A DNA stretch of 11,085 nt from an uncultured Rivibacter sp. (GTDB taxonomy: Bacteria; Pseudomonadota; Gammaproteobacteria; Burkholderiales; Burkholderiaceae), in NCBI GenBank assembly GCA_946481025.1, contig CAMLNA010000135.1:1-11085 (forward strand), in the 5' to 3' direction. This document shows positions 7,030-11,085 of the stretch, in pieces. The notes below the pieces were generated by a model that saw only the letters and a program-made list of their open reading frames with translations, did no database searches and was not told the origin of the DNA. How positions within the stretch are numbered: position 1 is the stretch's first letter; the number at the start of each line of letters is the position of its first letter. The translations under genes were made by a program, and so were the position numbers.

Positions 7030-8970
7030 TCACTCCACCTTGCGGGTCTCGCGACGGGCATGCCAGCCCTGCACCAGTTCACCAAAGTTGCGCAACACGC
7101 CATCGACCAGGGCGTCGTCGTCGATCTCGTTCGCCAGCCACCGCCGGCTGGGCTCGGCCCACAGGCTGCGGCCCACCATGAAGCCCTTGACGATGGGGTC
7201 CCGGGCTTGCGCGAAGCTCTTCACCAGCTCGGCGACCGGCTGGTTCAGTCCCAGGATCACAGCGCCCCGGCAATGCGGGTCGCGCGCCTTCACCAGTGCG
7301 GCGAGCCGCGCCCAGCCGGCCTCGCTCATGGGGGCGAGCTTCCACCACTCCGGCTTCAGGCCCAGGTTGTAGAGGCGCTGCAGCGAACGCAGCACGGCGT
7401 CTTCGGCGTCGCCGCTGCCGGTGCGCGGCGTGATCACCTCCAGCAGCAGCTCGTGCCCGCTCTCGCGCGTGGCCGCCCACAGCTGCAGCAGCTGCGACTC
7501 CTGCTCGAGGCGCAGCATCACCGGGTCGTCCGGGTGGTAGTGCACCAGGCACTTCACCACCTGCTCGCGCGGCCAGTGCAGCAGCGCGCTGCCCACCGAG
7601 TCGGACTCGTCGAAGCGCAGCGGCCGAGAGCCCGGCAGCTCGATCGGGCGGCCGACCCACCAGCCCCGGCCGGTGGCATCGTGCAGCGCGGCTTCGCCGT
7701 AGCGGGCGTCGGCCAGCACGCCGATGCGGCCCCGCAGGCCCAGCCCGGCCTCGGCCTTCTCGGCGGCGCGCACCAGCAGGCGCTTCAGTGCGGGCAGCCG
7801 CGACTCGGGCGCGCCCACGCCGCGCGCCAGGTCGTGGAACTGGCTGCGGTGGTCGAAGGCCATCACCTGCAGCTCGGGCCATTCGGCGCGCCGCGGCGTC
7901 ACCCGGTGCAGGTGGGCGAGCTGTCGGTCGCCGTCCACCCTGGGCGTTCGCTGGCCGCCGAGCCAGTGCGCCAGTTCGGCCGGCGTGGGCATGGCCGGCG
8001 CGCAACCGTGGCGCGACACCACGATGGCGCCGCAGGCGTTGGCGATGCGGGCCGACTCCTCCCAGCCGCGGCCGGTGAGCAGGCCGGTCAGCAGGCCGGC
8101 GAGGAAGGCGTCGCCCGCGCCCAGCACGTTGAGCACTTCCACCCGTTCGCCGGCAAAGGCGGGCGCATCGTCGATGCGCTCGGGAATCTCACCTTCGACC
8201 ACGCAGCAGCCGAGCGCGCCGCGCTTGACCACCAGCACCGCCGGCGTGAGGGCCCGCACCGCGCGCAGGGAGGCCAGCAGGTCGCCCGGCACGCCGCCCG
8301 CGATGAGGAACTCCTCCTCGGTGCCCACCAGCAGGTCGAAGCGCGGCAGCGAGGCCTGCAGCTGCTGCGTCACCCGGGCATCGGGCACGTAGCGGTTCTC
8401 GCCGGCGCCGCGCGAGGTGAGGCCCCACAGCACCGGCCGGTAGTCGATGTCGAGCACGCGCACCACGCCGTGGCTCGCGGCATGGTCGAGCGCGGTGTGC
8501 GCGGCATCGCGGACCTGCGGCGTCGAGAGGTGGGTGCCCGTCACCGCCAGCGCGCGGCATTGCGCAATGAAGCCCTCGTCGATGCCCGCGGCGTCGAGCG
8601 CCATGTCGGCGCAGTTCTCGCGGTAGAAGAGGAGCGGAAAGGTGTCGCGGTCCTTCAGTCCCAGCAGCACGAGGCCGGTGAGGCGTTGCGCATCCACCTG
8701 CACCTGCGAGGTGTCGCAGCCTTCGCGCTGCAGCGTGGCGAGCAGGAAGCGACCCATCTGCTCGTCGCCCACCCGCGAGATCATCGCGCTCTTCAAGCCC
8801 AGCCGCGCGGTGCCGAAGGCCACGTTGGCCGACGAGCCGCCCAGGTACCTGGCGAAGCTCGTGGCGTCTTCGAGCGCGCAGCCCACCTGCTCGGCATACA
8901 GGTCCACCGCCAGCCGGCCGAGGCAGGCGAGGTCGAAAGGGCGGGCCGCGGGAAAGTTCAGCGAGGTCAA
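7030..8970 (-). CDS. iolC: Bifunctional 5-dehydro-2-deoxygluconokinase / DUF2090 aldolase-like fusion
   Basis: This 646-residue protein joins two steps of inositol breakdown. Residues about 11-340 form a PfkB/ribokinase-type kinase with GGSSANVAFGTARLG (44-58) and the catalytic NVLGAGDAF (281-289, Asp287 as base). It should phosphorylate 2-deoxy-5-keto-gluconate. Residues about 355-640 are a DUF2090 domain, commonly fused to IolC in proteobacteria and annotated as 2-deoxy-5-keto-6-phosphogluconate aldolase, giving dihydroxyacetone phosphate and malonate semialdehyde. The aldolase role is known only by annotation of the family; Lys473 (VVKCLVHYHP) and Lys544 (EWWKLAP) are possible Schiff-base lysines (inference). 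No separate iolJ is seen here, which fits. The start is TTG: kinase homology begins at residue 11, the next in-frame Met is residue 63, and AAGGGG lies 7 nt upstream. It overlaps the ATPase stop as TTGA. Confidence 0.92.
   Translation of the reverse strand: MTSLNFPAARPFDLACLGRLAVDLYAEQVGCALEDATSFARYLGGSSANVAFGTARLGLKSAMISRVGDEQMGRFLLATLQREGCDTSQVQVDAQRLTGLVLLGLKDRDTFPLLFYRENCADMALDAAGIDEGFIAQCRALAVTGTHLSTPQVRDAAHTALDHAASHGVVRVLDIDYRPVLWGLTSRGAGENRYVPDARVTQQLQASLPRFDLLVGTEEEFLIAGGVPGDLLASLRAVRALTPAVLVVKRGALGCCVVEGEIPERIDDAPAFAGERVEVLNVLGAGDAFLAGLLTGLLTGRGWEESARIANACGAIVVSRHGCAPAMPTPAELAHWLGGQRTPRVDGDRQLAHLHRVTPRRAEWPELQVMAFDHRSQFHDLARGVGAPESRLPALKRLLVRAAEKAEAGLGLRGRIGVLADARYGEAALHDATGRGWWVGRPIELPGSRPLRFDESDSVGSALLHWPREQVVKCLVHYHPDDPVMLRLEQESQLLQLWAATRESGHELLLEVITPRTGSGDAEDAVLRSLQRLYNLGLKPEWWKLAPMSEAGWARLAALVKARDPHCRGAVILGLNQPVAELVKSFAQARDPIVKGFMVGRSLWAEPSRRWLANEIDDDALVDGVLRNFGELVQGWHARRETRKVE
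7033..7041 (-). promoter_or_regulatory. iolD ribosome binding site inside the iolC end
   Basis: AAGGTGGAG on the minus strand lies within the last iolC codons, 4 nt before the ATG at 7028. It decides the iolD start against the longer open frame that reaches back to 7103. Confidence 0.7.
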
Positions 8971-9752
8971 ATCGTCACCCCTTCGAGCTCGCCCATCAGC
9001 TTCTGCATCTCGGCGCCGCCGGCCATCATGTCGAGCACCTCGTCCTTGCCGATCGCGTTCTTTTCATAGGTGCCCAGCGACTTGCCGCGGTTGAGCAGCG
9101 TGAAGCTGTCGCCGATGGGGTAGGCGTGGTTCACGTTGTGGGTGATGAAAATCACCGAGATGCCCCGCTCGCGCGCCTTGCCGATGAGCTTGAGCACATT
9201 GACGCTCTGCTTCACGCCCAGCGCGGCGGTGGGTTCGTCGAGGATCAGCACCCGAGCGCCGAAGTGGATGGCGCGGGCGATGGCCAGGCACTGCTTCTCG
9301 CCGCCCGACATGGTGCCGATCATCTGGTCGGCATCGCGCACCCGGATGCCCATCTCGCCCAGCTTCTCGACCGCCGTTTGCGCCGCCAGCGCATGGTCCA
9401 TCACCGGCAGCAGGCCGAAGAGCTTCTTCTGCGGCTCGCGCCCCATGAAGAAGTTGCGGGCCACGCTCATCATCGGCACCAGCGCCAGGTCCTGGTAGAC
9501 GGTCGCGATGCCGAGGTCGAGCGCCTCGCGCGGCGAGCGGAAGCGCACCGGTTTGCCGTCCACCCGGTACTCGCCCTTGTCGGGGCGGTGCACGCCGGCC
9601 AGCGTCTTGATGAGGGTGGACTTGCCGGCCCCGTTGTCGCCCAGCAGGCAGTGCACTTCGCCGCGGCGCAGGCGCAGGGTCACGCCGTTCAGGGCAATCA
9701 CCGAGCCGAAGAACTTGCTGATGTTTTCGAGCTGGAGGATGAATTCCGACAT
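8967..9752 (-). CDS. Sugar (probable inositol) ABC transporter ATPase, single-domain
   Basis: This 261-residue protein is an ABC ATPase that would drive import through the adjacent permease at the cytoplasmic face. All nucleotide-binding elements are present: Walker A GDNGAGKS (38-45), Q-loop Gln87 (VYQDLALVP), signature MSGGE (148-152), Walker B VLILDEP (168-174) and the switch His205 (FITHN). It has only one ATPase domain. RbsA/MglA/XylG and the Caulobacter inositol ATPase IatA are duplicated, at about 500 residues; this one matches the FrcA type (about 260 residues) and presumably works as a homodimer. An upstream extension of this frame runs into the permease gene and is not used: ATG at 9752 has GGGAG (9761-9765) 8 nt before it. 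Specificity for inositol rests on the operon context. Confidence 0.93.
   Translation of the reverse strand: MSEFILQLENISKFFGSVIALNGVTLRLRRGEVHCLLGDNGAGKSTLIKTLAGVHRPDKGEYRVDGKPVRFRSPREALDLGIATVYQDLALVPMMSVARNFFMGREPQKKLFGLLPVMDHALAAQTAVEKLGEMGIRVRDADQMIGTMSGGEKQCLAIARAIHFGARVLILDEPTAALGVKQSVNVLKLIGKARERGISVIFITHNVNHAYPIGDSFTLLNRGKSLGTYEKNAIGKDEVLDMMAGGAEMQKLMGELEGVTI
8978..8983 (-). promoter_or_regulatory. Ribosome binding site for the TTG start of iolC
   Basis: AAGGGG on the minus strand, in the last ATPase codons, is 7 nt from the TTG at 8970-8968. It supports a non-ATG start at a TTGA junction with the ATPase stop. Confidence 0.6.
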
Positions 9753-9766
9753 GGTGGCGGCTCCCT

Positions 9767-10930
9767 TCAACGGCGTCCTAATGCGACGCGCCGCCGGATG
9801 AAGTTGTTGAACAGCACCGCGGCCAGCAGCATGGCGCCGAGGAAGACGCGGTACCAGTTGTTGTCGATGCTGGTGTAGCCGATGCCGATCTGCACCACGC
9901 CGAAGATCAGCGCGCCGATCGAGGCCCCCACCACCGAGCCGTAGCCGCCGGTGAGCAGGCAGCCGCCGATCACCGCGGCGATGATGGCCTCGAACTCCTT
10001 CTGCAGGCCGCGGTCGGCCGCCGCCGAGCCGGCGTCGGCCACCTGCAGCACCGCGAACAGCGTGGAGCACACCGCCATCAGCACGAACAGCGTGACCTTC
10101 ACCCGCGCCACCGGGATGCCGGTGTTCTTGGCGGCGTTGGCGTCGCCGCCCACCGCGAGGATCCAGTTGCCGAAGCGGGTGCGGGCGAGCAGGAAGGCCC
10201 CCGCCAGCGTGAGCGCCACCCACCACACCACGACCTTGGGCACGCCGATCGCGAGCGCGGTGCCGTCGTCGCGTGCGGCGATCCAGCCCCAGTGCGCCAG
10301 CTCGTCGAAGACGCCGGTGAGCACGTGGCCGGAGAACAGTGCCGAGAACACCGCATCGTTCGCGGCGAGCTCGCGCAGCGTGGCGCCTTCGTTGGTGCTG
10401 ATGATGGTCTTGCCCGTCAGCAGGGTCGACAAGGCCAGCGACAGCCCGCGCAGGATGAAATAGAACGCGAGCGTGACGATGAACGACGGCAGCCCGGTCT
10501 TCATGACGAGGTAGCCGTTGAGCGAGCCCAGCGCCATGGCGAGCGCGAAGGCGAACAGGCAGGCCAGCCACAACGGCCATCCCCAGTAGAGCGCGGGAAT
10601 GGCGAGCATCATGCCGGCGAAGCCGATCATCGAGCCGATCGACAGGTCGAACTCGCCGCCGATCATCAGCAGGGCCGCGCCCACCGCGATGAGGCCCAGG
10701 AAGGCCGCCACCGTGGCCCAGTTCATCGCCCCCTCGGCGCTGAACATGCCGGAGTCGCCGGCGGTCACCGCGAACAGTGCGAACACCAGCACCGCTCCCG
10801 AGATGGAGCCGAACTCCGGGCGCGACAGGAAACGGCGCAGCGGGCCGATGCTGCGCACGCGTTCGTCGGTGGGAGGCGCGTTGTCGCGAGGTGTCATGGC
10901 GACGTGGGGATGGGCCGGAACGGCAGCCAT
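9767..10930 (-). CDS. Sugar (probable inositol) ABC transporter permease, RbsC/FrcC-like
   Basis: This 387-residue inner-membrane protein belongs to the branched/sugar permease family (BPD_transp_2). After a hydrophilic, Pro-rich N-terminal tail of about 40 residues come roughly eight to ten hydrophobic segments. Family landmarks are GGEFDLSIGS (91-100) and the ATPase-docking region EAIIAAVIGGCLLTGGYGS (314-332). The end, DNNWYRVFLGAMLLAAVLFNN (about 356-376), resembles FrcC-type permeases, which agrees with the single-domain ATPase next to it. The start at 10930 is well supported by AAGGAG (10937-10942) 6 nt upstream; a second Met at residue 12 is less likely. The ATPase gene follows after 14 nt. 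Substrate assignment comes from the iol genes in the same operon. Confidence 0.93.
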   Translation of the reverse strand: MAAVPAHPHVAMTPRDNAPPTDERVRSIGPLRRFLSRPEFGSISGAVLVFALFAVTAGDSGMFSAEGAMNWATVAAFLGLIAVGAALLMIGGEFDLSIGSMIGFAGMMLAIPALYWGWPLWLACLFAFALAMALGSLNGYLVMKTGLPSFIVTLAFYFILRGLSLALSTLLTGKTIISTNEGATLRELAANDAVFSALFSGHVLTGVFDELAHWGWIAARDDGTALAIGVPKVVVWWVALTLAGAFLLARTRFGNWILAVGGDANAAKNTGIPVARVKVTLFVLMAVCSTLFAVLQVADAGSAAADRGLQKEFEAIIAAVIGGCLLTGGYGSVVGASIGALIFGVVQIGIGYTSIDNNWYRVFLGAMLLAAVLFNNFIRRRVALGRR

Positions 10931-10936
10931 TGGGAT

Positions 10937-10942
10937 CTCCTT
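10937..10942 (-). promoter_or_regulatory. Strong ribosome binding site of the permease gene
   Basis: AAGGAG on the minus strand, 6 nt before the ATG at 10930, is the best Shine-Dalgarno match in the operon. It fits independent initiation after the hairpin-containing spacer upstream. Confidence 0.75.
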
Positions 10943-10970
10943 GCCGGGCCCAGGGGCCGCGGCTTCAACC

Positions 10971-10998
10971 GGCGGTTCGGTCGCCAGACCGAACCGCC
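10971..10998. other. Intergenic hairpin between binding-protein and permease genes
   Basis: GGCGGTTCGGTC (10971-10982) and GACCGAACCGCC (10987-10998) form a perfect 12-bp stem with a 4-nt loop in the roughly 100-bp spacer after the binding-protein stop codon. A smaller stem (GCGCC 11008-11012, GGCGC 11016-11020) lies between it and that stop. There is no T-run. In ABC operons such a hairpin often protects the binding-protein mRNA from 3' decay or partly stops transcription, so that binding protein exceeds permease. That is the likely role here by analogy. Confidence 0.65.
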
Positions 10999-11030
10999 AC
11001 CGAGCGGGCGCCGAAGGCGCTACGGGGTGG

Positions 11031-11085
11031 TCAGCGGTACTGTCCGGCGTACTTCTCGACCTTGCCGATGTTGTCCTTCGTGACG
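11031..11085 (-). CDS. C-terminal end of a probable sugar ABC transporter substrate-binding protein (partial)
   Basis: Reading the minus strand from the window edge, 17 codons (VTKDNIGKVEKYAGQYR) end at TGA 11031-11033. The VTKDN... segment resembles the extreme C-terminus of periplasmic sugar-binding proteins of the ribose/inositol type. The position directly before permease and ATPase genes is the usual place for one. Most of the gene, including its signal peptide and ligand site, lies outside the window, so the identification depends mainly on context. Confidence 0.6.
   Translation of the reverse strand, partial: VTKDNIGKVEKYAGQYR

Noticed and set aside
7029..7103. N-terminal extension of iolD to 7103
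   Set aside because: The extra 25 residues lie within iolC and show no family resemblance; the ATG at 7028 has a good ribosome site and family-like N-terminus.
5100..9069. Two open frames of about 690 codons each on the plus strand (5100-7181 and 6997-9069)
   Set aside because: They lie antisense to iolE, iolD and iolC, have low-complexity Ala/Arg/Gly/His composition and no recognisable motif. The minus-strand genes have full family signatures.
9753..10580. N-terminal extension of the ATPase to 10580 (537 codons), suggesting a double-domain ATPase
   Set aside because: The extra part is a shadow of the permease gene with no Walker motifs. The ATPase proper begins at MSEFILQLENISKFFG with its own ribosome site.
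1..11085. CRISPR array, tRNA, rRNA, insertion sequence or integration site
   Set aside because: No regularly spaced repeats, cloverleaf-like segments, transposase motifs or flanking direct repeats were noticed on either strand.

Overview
The window is GC-rich with very strong G/C preference at third codon positions, short intergenic gaps and tightly packed operons. Gene content and protein style fit a betaproteobacterium of the order Burkholderiales (Comamonadaceae, or the Rubrivivax/Leptothrix group). That placement is inferred from composition and family resemblance, not from a phylogenetic marker. No mobile element, CRISPR array, tRNA or rRNA is visible.

Left part (1-3430): three unrelated genes. 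A plus-strand gene (143-1072) encodes a receiver-like plus GGDEF-like protein in which the phosphorylation and catalytic residues are lost but an RxxD inhibitory-site motif is kept. It converges on a minus-strand gene (1101-2645) for an exported di-haem c-type cytochrome of the cytochrome c peroxidase/MauG type. Divergent from that gene is a short CDP-alcohol phosphatidyltransferase, most likely phosphatidylserine synthase (2808-3428).

Right part (3453-11085): one minus-strand operon for uptake and breakdown of myo-inositol. In transcription order it holds the last 17 codons of a probable periplasmic sugar-binding protein, a hairpin-containing spacer, an RbsC/FrcC-type permease, a single-domain ABC ATPase, a fusion of IolC kinase with a DUF2090 aldolase-like domain, IolD, IolE and IolB. 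From the permease on, the genes are coupled: 14-nt gap, TTGA overlap, 1-nt gap, 10-nt gap, ATGA overlap. The operon ends in a perfect 24-bp palindrome that includes the iolB stop codon and is shared with the convergent pssA-like gene.

Together the operon would import inositol. An inositol dehydrogenase (IolG, not in this window) would make 2-keto-inositol. IolE dehydrates this, IolD opens the ring, IolB isomerises 5-deoxy-glucuronate to 2-deoxy-5-keto-gluconate, the IolC domain phosphorylates it, and the DUF2090 domain probably cleaves it to dihydroxyacetone phosphate and malonate semialdehyde. iolG, the semialdehyde dehydrogenase (iolA/mmsA), the regulator and the operon promoter are expected outside the window.

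No clearly undescribed system is present. The points most worth following are the degenerate GGDEF protein with an intact I-site, the palindromic and hairpin elements at gene junctions, and the TTG-started kinase-aldolase fusion.
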